A stretch of DNA of 64,000 nt from NCBI GenBank assembly GCA_965367295.1, contig CBDUHN010000005.1, positions 62,001-126,000 of the forward strand, given 5' to 3'. Below, piece after piece: positions 33,010 through 41,981 of this stretch. The position numbers were made by a program, and so were the translations under genes. Position 1 is the first letter of the stretch; each line of letters starts with the position of its first letter. Source of the DNA: JAIVHA01 sp965367295. Its GTDB lineage: Bacteria > Pseudomonadota > Gammaproteobacteria > DSM-19610. The notes beneath the pieces were generated by a model, which searched no databases, was not told where the DNA came from, and worked only from the letters and a program-made list of their open reading frames with translations.

Positions 33010-35421
33010 GTGAATGTATTGCCGTTTCGCCTGAATTCCCTGGCCCTGACCCTCGGCCTGGTGTACTGGTTGCCCGCACAGGCGCAGGACTGGGACTGCC
33101 GACAGAACGAACATGGTGAATGGGTCTGTGGCAGCGTTTCATCGCCCCTCGTCGAACCCATCGAACAGCCACCCGCCAGCAAACCCGTCCCCGCCGCCAT
33201 ACCGGCAGCCCCCGTTGCGGAACCCACACCCGCCAGCGAGGTGGAAGACACCACGACCCGCACGGACGTACCGCGTCGTATCAATCCCGGGTATGCGCTC
33301 TGCCCGCCCCTGCCCGACCGACAACTGGAGTTTCCCGTCGTCTCCGACCGGACACAGGCTACCACCCAACTCAACGCCGACATTGCCGAATCCCACCCCA
33401 ACCAGGTCTATGAACTGAGCGGCAATGCCGTGATCCTGCGCGCCAACCAGCGTGTACAGGCGGACCATATTCTCTTTGATGATCTCAACGGCAGCGCCGA
33501 TATCGAAGGCCATGTACGCTACGACGAACCCGATGTGCACCTCAATGCCGAACGTGCCCACCTGCTGGTCAATACCGATGAAGGCGAGATCCACGACACC
33601 GATTACCTGCTCTACACCAACCATGCCCGCGGCGAATCCAGCACCGTCTATCTCGAAGGCCCGGATCGCAAGCGCATGCTGGATGCCACCTACACCACCT
33701 GCGCCTATGGCAGCGATGCCTGGCGCCTGCGCGCCAGCCAGGTGACCCTGAAGCACGACGAGGGGGTGGGGATCGCACGCAATGCCCGCCTGGAAGTGAA
33801 CAATGTACCGATACTGTATACGCCCTACATCAGCTTCCCCATCGATGACCGGCGCAAGTCCGGCTTCCTGATCCCCAGTTTCGGCTCCTCCGACGAGAGT
33901 GGTTTCGACCTGCGCCTGCCCTACTACTGGAACATCGCACCCAATCGCGATGCCACCATCACGCCCCGTTACATGGAAAAGCGCGGCCTGATGCTGGGCA
34001 CCGAGGTGCGCTACCTGAATCCGCACAATGAAGGCCAGCTGGATTATTCCATCCTGCCCTCCGACGACGCCTACGGCGCGGACCGTCACCTGGCTGGCTA
34101 CCGGCACACGGGCACCCTGGGGGAACGGCTGCAACTCGAGGCCGATCTGAGCGACGTATCCGACCAGGACTATTTCCAGGACTTTGGCGACAGCCTGGAA
34201 CTCACCAGCATCACCCACCTGGAACGCCGCCTCGATGCCACCTACCGCGGTGACTGGTGGAGCCTCAAAGGCCGCCTGCAGAATTACCAGACCGTGGATT
34301 CCACCATCGCCGCCACCAACCGGCCCTATGAACGACTGCCGCAGATCAGTTTCAGCGCCCGCCCCTACAGCCAGCCCTTCGGGCTGGAAAGCAGCCTCCT
34401 CGCCGAGGTCACCGCCTTCGACCACAGCCGCGCCGAACTGGTGGACACCGGCAACCGCATCGACCTGCGCCCCCGGGTCAGCCTGCCGCTGCGGCGCACG
34501 GCCTATGAAGTCATCCCGGCCCTGACCCTGGCTCACACCCAGTACGATCTCGACCGGATCGACCCAACCCTGGATGACCAGCCCAGCCGCACAGCACCCA
34601 TCTTCAGCCTCGACAACAAGGTCTTTTTCGAACGCGACACCCGCCTGTTCGGGTCCGATTACCTGCAGACCCTGGAACCCCGCGCCTTCTATCTGTACGC
34701 ACCATACCGGGACCAGACCGACATCCCGGTCTTCGACAGTGCCGACCGCACCTTCCGGTTCCGGGAACTGTTCGCGGAAAACCGCTTCACCGGCGGTGAC
34801 CGCCTGGGGGATGCCAACCAGCTTGCGCTGGCGCTCACCAGCCGCTACATCGATCCACGGACCGGCACCGAGAAGCTGCGCGCCAGTATCGGCGAACTGT
34901 TCTACTTCGAGGACCGGGAGGTAACGCTCAACAATGGTACCCCGCTGGAAACCAGCACCTCTGATATCGCCGGCGAACTGGAGGTTGCCCTCAGCCCCCG
35001 CTGGAGCCTGTCCGCCGATGCCCTCTGGAATCCCGATGACGGCACCACCCGCAAGAGCAACACCGGCGTGGAATACCGCGGCACCGGGCGCCAGCTGGCA
35101 AACCTCTCCTACCGCTATACCAAGGACAGCCTCGCCCAGCTGGATGCCTCCTGGCTGTGGCCCCTGACGGCACGCTGGCATCTGGCCGGTCGCTGGAACT
35201 ATTCCCTCAAGAACAACGAAACCCTGGAAGCCCTGTTCGGCGCCGAGTACGACAGCTGCTGCTGGGCACTGCGCATGGCCTGGCGCAGCATCCAGAACGA
35301 CAGTGTCACCGGCGAGAACAACAACGCCCTGTTCCTGGAATGGGAACTCAAAGGCATGACCAGCCTGGGGGATAAGGTCGAGTCGTTGTTGAAAAGTGGT
35401 ATCCTTGGCTATCGTCCCTGA
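33010..35421 (+). CDS. lptD: LPS-assembly outer-membrane protein LptD
   Basis: An 803-residue outer-membrane protein. A signal peptide ending at PAQAQ precedes an LptA-like beta-taco domain (YELSGNAVILRANQRVQADH, DEGEIHDTDYLLYTNHARGE) and then a large beta-barrel. The C-terminal CCWALRMAWR carries the paired Cys used in LptD disulfides; the N-terminal Cys at DWDC and WVCG are the likely partners. With LptE it inserts LPS in the outer leaflet. The start is GTG at 33010. It heads the lptD-surA-pdxA-ksgA-usp run and is divergent from amgK. Confidence 0.95.
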   Translation: MNVLPFRLNSLALTLGLVYWLPAQAQDWDCRQNEHGEWVCGSVSSPLVEPIEQPPASKPVPAAIPAAPVAEPTPASEVEDTTTRTDVPRRINPGYALCPPLPDRQLEFPVVSDRTQATTQLNADIAESHPNQVYELSGNAVILRANQRVQADHILFDDLNGSADIEGHVRYDEPDVHLNAERAHLLVNTDEGEIHDTDYLLYTNHARGESSTVYLEGPDRKRMLDATYTTCAYGSDAWRLRASQVTLKHDEGVGIARNARLEVNNVPILYTPYISFPIDDRRKSGFLIPSFGSSDESGFDLRLPYYWNIAPNRDATITPRYMEKRGLMLGTEVRYLNPHNEGQLDYSILPSDDAYGADRHLAGYRHTGTLGERLQLEADLSDVSDQDYFQDFGDSLELTSITHLERRLDATYRGDWWSLKGRLQNYQTVDSTIAATNRPYERLPQISFSARPYSQPFGLESSLLAEVTAFDHSRAELVDTGNRIDLRPRVSLPLRRTAYEVIPALTLAHTQYDLDRIDPTLDDQPSRTAPIFSLDNKVFFERDTRLFGSDYLQTLEPRAFYLYAPYRDQTDIPVFDSADRTFRFRELFAENRFTGGDRLGDANQLALALTSRYIDPRTGTEKLRASIGELFYFEDREVTLNNGTPLETSTSDIAGELEVALSPRWSLSADALWNPDDGTTRKSNTGVEYRGTGRQLANLSYRYTKDSLAQLDASWLWPLTARWHLAGRWNYSLKNNETLEALFGAEYDSCCWALRMAWRSIQNDSVTGENNNALFLEWELKGMTSLGDKVESLLKSGILGYRP

Positions 35422-35439
35422 CCCCGATCACCGTAGCAG

Positions 35440-36729
35440 ATGAATATGAAAGCACTCCTGCCCCTGCTGGCCATCCTGGCCAGCCTCCTCATTCCCGTCA
35501 GCCACGCCGAACAGTCCCTCAACCGTATCGTCGCTGTGGTGAATGACGGGGTGGTGCTGCAAAGTCAGCTCGACCGGCGCACCGCCCAGGTCCGCCGCCA
35601 ACTGGAGGAGAAAGACACCCAGCTGCCCCCCGACGACATCCTGCGCAAACAGGTGCTGGAACGCCTGATCGTGGAAGCGATCCAGCTGCAGCTGGCGGAA
35701 AGCAGCAGCATTCGCGTCGAGGACGAACTGGTCAATGCCAACCTGCGCCGCATGGCCGAGGCCAATAACATGGACCTGACGCAATTCCGCCAGGCCTTAC
35801 TGGCAGACGGCTTTTCCTATGCCGATTTCCGTGAAGAGGTCCGCAACCAGCTGATCGTTGCACGCCTGCGTGCCCAGCAGGTGGAAAACCGTATCCAGGT
35901 CAGCGATCAGGAGATCGACAACCTGCTGACCAGCGCCGACAGCATGACTGACAACCGTGAATACCTGCTGTCGCACATCCTGGTGGCAACACCGGAAGCC
36001 GCCTCTCCCGAGCAGATCAAGGCCGCCCGCGCCAAGGCCGAGGACATCCTGGCCCGTCTGCGCGCCGGGGCCGACTTCCAGCAACTCGCGGTCGCCGAGT
36101 CCGACGGTCAGATGGCCCTGGAAGGCGGCAACGTGGGCTGGCGCAAGGCGGGCCAGCTGCCTACCCTGTTTGCCGACGTGGTGAAAAGCCTGTCCAAGGG
36201 CGAAACCAGTGAGCCGGTGCGCAGCGCCAGCGGCTTCCACATCGTGCGCCTGGACGATATCCGTGGCGAGGAGCGCCACGTGATCACCCAGACCCATGCG
36301 CGCCACATCCTCATCCGTCCTGATGAACTGGTCTCGTCCACCGATGCCCGCATTCGCCTCGAACAGCTCAAGAGCCGTATCGAGGGTGGAGATGATTTCG
36401 AAACCCTGGCCCGCGCCCATTCCCAGGATACGGTTTCCGCTGCCCGCGGCGGTGACCTGGGCTGGAGCAATCCCGGTGACATGGTGCCGCAGTTCGAGGA
36501 AGAGATGAGCCGGCTGGCACCGGGCGAGATCAGCGCCCCCTTCGAAACCCGTTTCGGCTGGCACATCGTCCAGGTACTGGAACGCCGCGAACACGACAGT
36601 ACGGATGAATTCAAGCGCGCCCAGGCCCGGGAACAGATTCGCAACCGCAAGATTCTCGAGGAAACCGGGATCTGGCTGCGCCGCCTGCGCGATGAATCCT
36701 ACGTGGAATACCGGCTCGAGGATGCCTGA
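35440..36729 (+). CDS. surA: periplasmic chaperone/peptidyl-prolyl isomerase SurA
   Basis: A 429-residue SurA. It has a signal peptide (LLPLLAILASLLIPVSHA), a chaperone N-domain (LNRIVAVVNDGVVLQSQLDR, QVLERLIVEAIQLQLAE), and two parvulin PPIase domains. One begins near LLSHILVATPEA, the other near THARHILIRPDEL; the second has SQDTVSAARGGDLGWSNPGD. A short C-terminal helix follows. SurA escorts outer-membrane proteins including LptD, and it lies 18 bases after lptD. Two in-frame ATGs (35440 and 35446) are possible starts. Confidence 0.95.
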   Translation: MNMKALLPLLAILASLLIPVSHAEQSLNRIVAVVNDGVVLQSQLDRRTAQVRRQLEEKDTQLPPDDILRKQVLERLIVEAIQLQLAESSSIRVEDELVNANLRRMAEANNMDLTQFRQALLADGFSYADFREEVRNQLIVARLRAQQVENRIQVSDQEIDNLLTSADSMTDNREYLLSHILVATPEAASPEQIKAARAKAEDILARLRAGADFQQLAVAESDGQMALEGGNVGWRKAGQLPTLFADVVKSLSKGETSEPVRSASGFHIVRLDDIRGEERHVITQTHARHILIRPDELVSSTDARIRLEQLKSRIEGGDDFETLARAHSQDTVSAARGGDLGWSNPGDMVPQFEEEMSRLAPGEISAPFETRFGWHIVQVLERREHDSTDEFKRAQAREQIRNRKILEETGIWLRRLRDESYVEYRLEDA

Positions 36730-36753
36730 GGGCGCCCCGGCCGGAACCGCCCC

Positions 36754-37740
36754 ATGACCCTGCGCATCGCCGTCACCCCCGGCGAACCCGCCGGCATCGG
36801 CCCCGACCTGTGTATTGCACTGGCCCAGCAATCCCGGCCGCAGGAGCTGGTGATCATCAGTGACCCGACCCTGCTGCGGGAACGTGCCGCGCAACTGGGG
36901 CTGCCCCTGCAGATCGAGACCTTTGATCCCGCACTACCGCCTGCCGCATCCGCACCGGGCCACCTGAAGGTGTTGCCGGTGTCCCTGCGGGCCCCCGTCG
37001 AGACCGGGCGACTCAACCCCGCCAACGCCGCCTTTGTGCTGGAAACCCTGGACCAGGCCATCGCCGGTTGTCAGGATCACCGCTTCGCCGCCCTGGTCAC
37101 CGGTCCGGTACACAAGGGCGTGATCAACGATGCCGGCATTCCCTTCAGCGGCCACACCGAATACCTGGCGGCAAAAACCGCCACCGAACGGGTGGTGATG
37201 ATGTTGGCGGCACCAGGTCTGCGCGTGGCCCTGGCCACCACCCACCTGCCGCTGCGCGCCGTGAGTGACGCCATCACCCGCGAGGGCCTGCAGCAGGTGC
37301 TGCGTATTCTGCACCGCGAGCTGCAAACCCGCTTCGGCATTGCCGCGCCACGCATCCTGGTCTGCGGCCTCAACCCCCATGCCGGCGAAGGCGGCCATCT
37401 CGGCCGCGAGGAAACCGAGATCATCGAGCCGGCCCTGGAGGAATTACGCACCGAGGGCCTGCAGCTGTTCGGCCCGTTGCCCGCCGATACCCTGTTCACG
37501 CCCCGCTACCTCGACAAGACCGATGCCGTACTGGCCATGTACCACGACCAGGGCCTGCCGGTGCTGAAACACGTCGGCTTTGGTGAAGCCGTGAACATCA
37601 CCCTCGGCCTGCCGATCATCCGTACCTCGGTGGACCACGGTACCGCCCTGGAACTGGCTGGCAGTGGCCGCGCGGAAGGCGGCAGCCTGGCGGCCGCTAT
37701 CGAGGTCGCCGTACAAATGGCGCAAGCAAAAACCCCATGA
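36754..37740 (+). CDS. pdxA: 4-hydroxythreonine-4-phosphate dehydrogenase
   Basis: A 328-residue NAD-dependent enzyme of pyridoxal-phosphate synthesis (DXP-dependent route). Visible motifs are ITPGEPAGIGPDL-type start (VTPGEPAGIGPDLCI), VTGPVHKGVINDAGIPFSGH with HTEYLA, GLNPHAGEGGHLGREE, and AMYHDQGLPVLKHVGFGEAV with zinc-binding His. It is 24 bases after surA, and its stop overlaps the ksgA start (ATGA). The length is normal. Confidence 0.95.
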   Translation: MTLRIAVTPGEPAGIGPDLCIALAQQSRPQELVIISDPTLLRERAAQLGLPLQIETFDPALPPAASAPGHLKVLPVSLRAPVETGRLNPANAAFVLETLDQAIAGCQDHRFAALVTGPVHKGVINDAGIPFSGHTEYLAAKTATERVVMMLAAPGLRVALATTHLPLRAVSDAITREGLQQVLRILHRELQTRFGIAAPRILVCGLNPHAGEGGHLGREETEIIEPALEELRTEGLQLFGPLPADTLFTPRYLDKTDAVLAMYHDQGLPVLKHVGFGEAVNITLGLPIIRTSVDHGTALELAGSGRAEGGSLAAAIEVAVQMAQAKTP

Positions 37741-38525
37741 GCCACCAGCCGCGCAAACGCTTCGGGCAGAATTTCCTCCATGACCCGCAGATCATCCACC
37801 GGATCGTGGCCAGTGTCGCACCACACCCCGGCCAGTCGCTGATCGAAATCGGCCCGGGACAGGGCGCGATCACCCGGCCACTGCTGGCTGCGGCAGCAAA
37901 ACTCACGGTAGTGGAACTGGACCGCGACCTGGTGGAACCGTTGGCGCAACTGTGCGCTGACAGCGGTGAACTGACCATCGTCAACCGGGATGCCCTCAAG
38001 GTGGATTTCTGCGCCCTGGCACCGGCACCGCTGCGCATCGTCGGCAACCTGCCCTACAACATCTCCACGCCCATCCTGTTTCACCTGCTGGGCCAGGCCA
38101 GGTGCATCCAGGACATGCACTTCATGCTGCAGAAAGAGGTGGTCGACCGCATGGCCGCAGCCCCCGGCAGCCGCGCCTATGGCCGCCTGTCGGTCATGAT
38201 CCAGTACCGCTGCCAGGTGGAACGGCTGTTCGCCATCGGCCCCGGCGCCTTCCGGCCGCCACCCAAGGTGGATTCCGCCTTTGTACGCCTGTTACCCCTG
38301 GCGCAACCGGCGGTAGCCGTGGATGATGAAGCCTGCTTCGCGGACGTCGTACAACGCGCCTTCGCGCAGCGCCGCAAGACCCTGCGCAACTGCCTCAGGG
38401 GCCTGCTGGAAGATAGCGGCTTCCAGGCCGCCGGCGTCGACCCGGGAGCCCGTGGCGAGACCCTGGCACTGGAACAGTTTGCCGCCCTGAGCAACCATAT
38501 CAGTCGCAACCAGAAGGAGAAGTAG
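37737..38525 (+). CDS. rsmA: 16S rRNA (adenine1518/1519-N6) dimethyltransferase
   Basis: A 262-residue KsgA/RsmA. The SAM-binding LIEIGPGQGAITRPL and the catalytic NLPYNISTPILFHLL are intact, and the C-terminal KTLRNCL is family-typical. It dimethylates two adjacent adenosines at the 3' end of 16S rRNA during 30S maturation. It overlaps pdxA by four bases. In many gammaproteobacteria apaG-apaH follow at once; here usp follows and apaGH lie about 6.6 kb further on. Confidence 0.95.
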   Translation: MSHQPRKRFGQNFLHDPQIIHRIVASVAPHPGQSLIEIGPGQGAITRPLLAAAAKLTVVELDRDLVEPLAQLCADSGELTIVNRDALKVDFCALAPAPLRIVGNLPYNISTPILFHLLGQARCIQDMHFMLQKEVVDRMAAAPGSRAYGRLSVMIQYRCQVERLFAIGPGAFRPPPKVDSAFVRLLPLAQPAVAVDDEACFADVVQRAFAQRRKTLRNCLRGLLEDSGFQAAGVDPGARGETLALEQFAALSNHISRNQKEK

Positions 38526-38528
38526 ATC

Positions 38529-38981
38529 ATGGCAATCTATACGCACATCCTGCTGGCGATCGATTTTGCCCCGGATTCGGAACAGGTCGTACAGCGCGCC
38601 CGGGCCATGGCCAGCGAACACCAGGCGCAACTGAGCCTGGTGCACGTAGTGGAATACGTACCCATGGACATGACCGGTGAACTTGCCCTGCCACCGGAAG
38701 TGGAACTGGATCAGGAACTCAATGACCTGGCAGTACGACGCCTGACGGAACTCGGTGATCGCATCGGCGTATCCTCCGAACACCGGCATGTACTGCAGGG
38801 CAGCACCCGCAGCGAAGTGCTGCGCCTGGCGGAAGAACTGCAGGTGGACCTGATCATCATCGGCAGTCACGGCCGGCACGGCATCCAGTTGCTGCTCGGC
38901 TCCACCGCCAATGCGGTACTGCACGGCGCACCCTGCGATGTGCTGGCGGTGCGGATTCGGGAATCCGACCAGGCCTCATGA
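38529..38981 (+). CDS. universal stress protein (UspA family)
   Basis: A 150-residue Usp-fold protein: YTHILLAIDFAPDSEQVVQR at the start, then VDLIIIGSHGRHGIQLLLGS, and TANAVLHGAPCDVLAVR at the end. The G-2x-G-9x-G-S/T-like ATP-binding motif (GSHGRHGIQLLLGSTAN) is present, so nucleotide binding is likely. It starts three bases after the rsmA stop, so it is co-transcribed with the LPS/ribosome operon. This is an uncommon extension of that operon. Confidence 0.9.
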   Translation: MAIYTHILLAIDFAPDSEQVVQRARAMASEHQAQLSLVHVVEYVPMDMTGELALPPEVELDQELNDLAVRRLTELGDRIGVSSEHRHVLQGSTRSEVLRLAEELQVDLIIIGSHGRHGIQLLLGSTANAVLHGAPCDVLAVRIRESDQAS

Positions 38982-39015
38982 CCACACCTGTGCACGCTAC
39001 AAACCACAGCATGCC

Positions 39016-39040
39016 GTAGGCGCGAATTTATTCGCATGCC
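39016..39040. repeat. intergenic palindrome family, copy 3
   Basis: GTAGGCGCGAATTTATTCGC followed by ATGCC, with core GCGAAT-TT-ATTCGC. It lies downstream of usp. Confidence 0.7.
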
Positions 39041-39147
39041 TTCTTCCCACCCGGCATGAAAACAGGCAATCAATCGAGGGAATGCAAGCTGCACCCGGGT
39101 ACCGATTACCTGGGGATCGGTTCCACCTCAATCTCGACCATCACGCA

Positions 39148-39173
39148 CAAAAAAACGGCTCCCGTGGGAGCCG
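39148..39173 (-). terminator. intrinsic terminator of the second VPLPA-CTERM gene
   Basis: The stem CGGCTCCC/GGGAGCCG with a GT loop (39156-39173) is followed in the minus direction by a seven-T run (39149-39155), 28 bases after the stop at 39201. Confidence 0.85.
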
Positions 39174-39200
39174 CCTGTATCCGTATGATGAAGATGCCGG

Positions 39201-39971
39201 CTATGCCGCCGGTCTTCGCCGCGCCATGGCAATCAACCCCACCAGGCCAGACCCAAGCAACCAGAAGGCGGCAGGCAACGGCACCGGGGATACCGACACC
39301 ACGTGCATGCTGTTGCCACTGCCGATATCAAAATAACCACGGATACCCAAGAACGGGCCGGAGGTCAGCCCCATACTGTTCGAAGTGGCCGCCAGTGGGG
39401 CCGGGCCCTGGGGATCGGGATTAGCCGTTCCGTAATAAGTGGCGTAATAGGCATCCTCAAGCGAACTCGAATATGGCGTAGCACTATTGATGTTGGATAG
39501 AAACTCACCCGGGTCCTGTACCCCATTACCATTTGCATCGTGGTACAGGTCGGAGCCGCTGAGCACATCCCCGGCCTGAAGGCCGTAACCTATAGCATTG
39601 AGCAGACCGGTAGCATCCCATTCGATGTGAAGCGGCATGTTGGTGTTGCCACTCCAGTCAACGCCCACCTGCCCCGAGATCTGATTGGTTCCCGCCTGCA
39701 ACGACATACTGATGTCATGGAAGGTCGCATAAGCGCCATTCCATTGCTCGCTCATAGTGATCGACAGATCACTGCTGCCTATGCCAGAGACGGTATCGTA
39801 GGTAAGCGAAGCCGCGACAGGCGTATAGGTATTGCCATTATTGGTAAGGATGCTGCCATCTGAACCGGCCACAATCAGACGTCCGGTAAAATCGAATGTA
39901 ATGATGTCAGCCTGCGAAACCATCGGTAACGCGAGTACAGTTGCGAGCACATATCGAAAGCGCTTCATCAT
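39201..39971 (-). CDS. VPLPA-CTERM exported protein with Ca-binding-like loop
   Basis: About 256 residues. A signal peptide (MMKRFRYVLATVLALPMVSQ) is followed by a Ser/Gly/Asn-rich beta-type body, a DANGNGVQDPGE loop that matches the dockerin/EF-hand calcium pattern, and the C-terminal sorting signal PVPLPAAFWLLGSGLVGLIA with ARRRP. It is an exosortase-type substrate like the protein at 21.6 kb, but the bodies share no obvious similarity. AGGAGG sits directly upstream of tandem ATGs at 39971 and 39968. It has its own terminator and a sigma-54-like site about 85 bases upstream. Confidence 0.9.
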   Translation of the reverse strand: MMKRFRYVLATVLALPMVSQADIITFDFTGRLIVAGSDGSILTNNGNTYTPVAASLTYDTVSGIGSSDLSITMSEQWNGAYATFHDISMSLQAGTNQISGQVGVDWSGNTNMPLHIEWDATGLLNAIGYGLQAGDVLSGSDLYHDANGNGVQDPGEFLSNINSATPYSSSLEDAYYATYYGTANPDPQGPAPLAATSNSMGLTSGPFLGIRGYFDIGSGNSMHVVSVSPVPLPAAFWLLGSGLVGLIAMARRRPAA

Positions 39972-40053
39972 GTCTCCTCCCTCCTTTCTTGTGTTTTTGT
40001 TGTCACCAGCAACCGTGAGCGGTAACGCCGTCCATGCTGCATCACAGGAATCA

Positions 40054-40069
40054 AGCAACAATCATTCCG
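40054..40069 (-). promoter_or_regulatory. sigma-54-like promoter for the second VPLPA-CTERM gene
   Basis: On the minus strand the site reads CGGAATGATTGTTGCT. It keeps the -24 GG, the G at position 7 and TTGCT at the -12, with correct spacing, but the -24 flank (CGGAAT rather than TGGCAC) is weak. The predicted start near 40043 leaves a leader of about 70 bases. Confidence 0.45.
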
Positions 40070-40186
40070 CCAACAATCAATGCACTGCATATCATGACGT
40101 TACGCAAAACCCGCGATCAAGGCAGGTGCGTAATGTGTAAAGTATCGCGAATGGAAAAGCAGGATTTCTTACAAAGGAATCACGGC

Positions 40187-40211
40187 GTCCGAATGCATCC
40201 GGACCTACAGG
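40187..40211. repeat. intergenic palindrome family, copy 4
   Basis: GTCCGAATGCATCCGGAC followed by ACCTACAGG-type flank, near the stop of the PP2C gene. Confidence 0.75.
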
Positions 40212-40239
40212 GTGCTGCACCACCCGGGAGGTGTGAGGC

Positions 40240-41058
40240 TCACAAACGGTAGGCAATCACGGTCAGATCATCGCTGTGACTGGGTTGATCCGCAGTCGGT
40301 GTGACCATGCGCTCCCGGCACTTGCTGACCAGTTGCGCCAGTGATTTGTGCAGTGGTCCCTTGCGCATGATCTCGACGATCTCCTGTACGGTGAGATTAT
40401 CGGCCAGACCATCACTGGCGATGATCAGGGTGTCACGATCATCCAGGTTCAGGCTGCCCCCCATCTCGACCCGCATGTCCGCCACGCCGACGATGTTGGA
40501 TACCAGGTGGCGATCGGCATGCTGCAACGCCTCGTCTTCGTCGAGCATACCCGACTCCACTGCATACCCGACCGGCGAATGGGGCACGGTCTGCAGCTTG
40601 ATCTTGCCGCGCTGACCGATCACCAGCACGATGGAATCACCGGCATGATAGGTGCGGATCTGTCGGCCCTGCACTTCCACCAGCACCAGGGTACTGGCCC
40701 CGCCACCGGTTTCGGACATGATGCGCCGGTTGGCCTCATCGAGACCATTGAGAATGGTCTCACGCAGATTGTCACCATTGGCTTCCGGCAAGGCCTGCAA
40801 CAGGCTGGCGATGGTTTCCACCACCAGCCGCGATGCGTCCTCGCCGGCGGGTAAGCCACCCACGCCATCGGCCACCATCAATACCGCCCCGTTGTCACCG
40901 ATGCGCAGTACGCCGGCCGCATCTTCGCTGGGCGTTTCCTTGTCCGGTGCACGCGCGGAATACACCGCGACCTGGCCGGGCAACCCCGTCAGCCGTACCG
41001 GTGTTTCCATATCCATCTGAAAAAAATGTTCCAGGTGCGAATGCTGATCCTGATTCAT
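40240..41058 (-). CDS. PP2C-family serine/threonine phosphatase
   Basis: A 272-residue cytoplasmic PP2C. The metal-binding motifs are in order: SEDAAGVLRIGDNGAVLMVA with VADGVGGLPAG (motif 2), YHAGDSIVLVI, DTLIIASDGLADNLTVQEI, and the final SDDLTVIAYRL. The N-terminal ~40 residues are His/Gln-rich and without known fold. The ATG at 41058 is preferred to one 30 bases upstream that would run into the kinase gene. The neighbouring kinase-like gene ends 20 bases before it, so the two likely form a reversible phosphorylation pair. Confidence 0.9.
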   Translation of the reverse strand: MNQDQHSHLEHFFQMDMETPVRLTGLPGQVAVYSARAPDKETPSEDAAGVLRIGDNGAVLMVADGVGGLPAGEDASRLVVETIASLLQALPEANGDNLRETILNGLDEANRRIMSETGGGASTLVLVEVQGRQIRTYHAGDSIVLVIGQRGKIKLQTVPHSPVGYAVESGMLDEDEALQHADRHLVSNIVGVADMRVEMGGSLNLDDRDTLIIASDGLADNLTVQEIVEIMRKGPLHKSLAQLVSKCRERMVTPTADQPSHSDDLTVIAYRL

Positions 41059-41078
41059 ATTCTTCCGGCAGTGGCCCG

Positions 41079-41831
41079 TCAGTTCCACTGCATGTTTTCA
41101 AGGTAGGCGCGTAACTGGCCCGCACTCCTGAATTTACGGCTGATCAATGAATGCCGCAGGCCACAGCAGATGGCCTTCACTTCATCCGGCTGGCCGGCAT
41201 AATAACGGCGGCCGCCAAGGGCATCGTAAAAAATACGGATCAGATCGAATACATCATTACGGATGTTCTGCGAACTGGGGCCACCCCAGTGAAACATATC
41301 CAGCAGCTTGAGCTCAAAACCGAGGCCGTGCCGTTGCACGATGATGTTGTCGGCGTGCAGATCGCCGTGGTACTCGCCAATGGCATGGATGCATTCGATA
41401 CCGCTGGCCAGAGAATACAGGAGGTGCACCCCCTGAAACGGGGTCAGGCGTCCACCCCGCTGGCGCTTGAGAAACTCGCTGAGCAACTCCCCCTCCACAA
41501 ACTCCGACACCAGGAATAACACCGGCTTGTCTTCATAGATCAGGGTGTCACGGGTGTGGTACTGAATTACGATGGGGCACTGGCGCAGCTTGTGCAGCTT
41601 GCGCGCATAGAAACGCAGTGACTGGTTGCGCGGATTACGCTGCGGGAAAAAGATCTTGGCGGTGCGTTCGATGCCGGTGGCCAGTTCCCGGATCAGGTAT
41701 ACCTCCCCTTCCCATCCGGTACCCAGCAGCGCCTCGACACGATACTTGTCACCGATCCGGTAACCGGGCTCAAGCCCGAAACTGGTTAGTCGTCTGGATT
41801 GTTTTTTTGCCTGCGCAGCCATCGATGCCAT
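41079..41831 (-). CDS. serine/threonine protein kinase-like protein
   Basis: About 250 residues, a compact kinase fold. There is a Gly loop (VEALLGTGWEGEVYLI), a probable ATP Lys (TAKIFFPQR), an alphaC-like helix, and the hinge FLVSEFVEGELL. The catalytic loop is EYHGDLHADNIIV, where HGDLHxxN replaces the Hanks HRDxKxxN, and the Mg loop LLDMFHWGG replaces DFG. The HGDxHxxN form is typical of RIO/aminoglycoside-type and some bacterial kinases, so activity is plausible. No transmembrane or PASTA domains are present. The start is uncertain (41852, 41831 or 41822). It lies just upstream of the PP2C gene. Confidence 0.8.
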   Translation of the reverse strand: MASMAAQAKKQSRRLTSFGLEPGYRIGDKYRVEALLGTGWEGEVYLIRELATGIERTAKIFFPQRNPRNQSLRFYARKLHKLRQCPIVIQYHTRDTLIYEDKPVLFLVSEFVEGELLSEFLKRQRGGRLTPFQGVHLLYSLASGIECIHAIGEYHGDLHADNIIVQRHGLGFELKLLDMFHWGGPSSQNIRNDVFDLIRIFYDALGGRRYYAGQPDEVKAICCGLRHSLISRKFRSAGQLRAYLENMQWN

Positions 41832-41981
41832 CCGGGGACATGCCCTCAACATCGGTGCACATTAATGAAGAACCGGGTCGGCGACAACCATTGTGGATAA
41901 ATGACGGGAACCGGATAACGACTTAAACCGCTGGGGATGATGGCCGCCGCGTGGCTGCAGCCATCCGGACGTCAACCAGGC

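Noticed and set aside
33139..35181. 680-codon open frame antisense to lptD
   Set aside because: lptD has a complete domain order and signal peptide. The antisense frame has only Gly/Val/Ala-rich composition expected from high-GC codon use.
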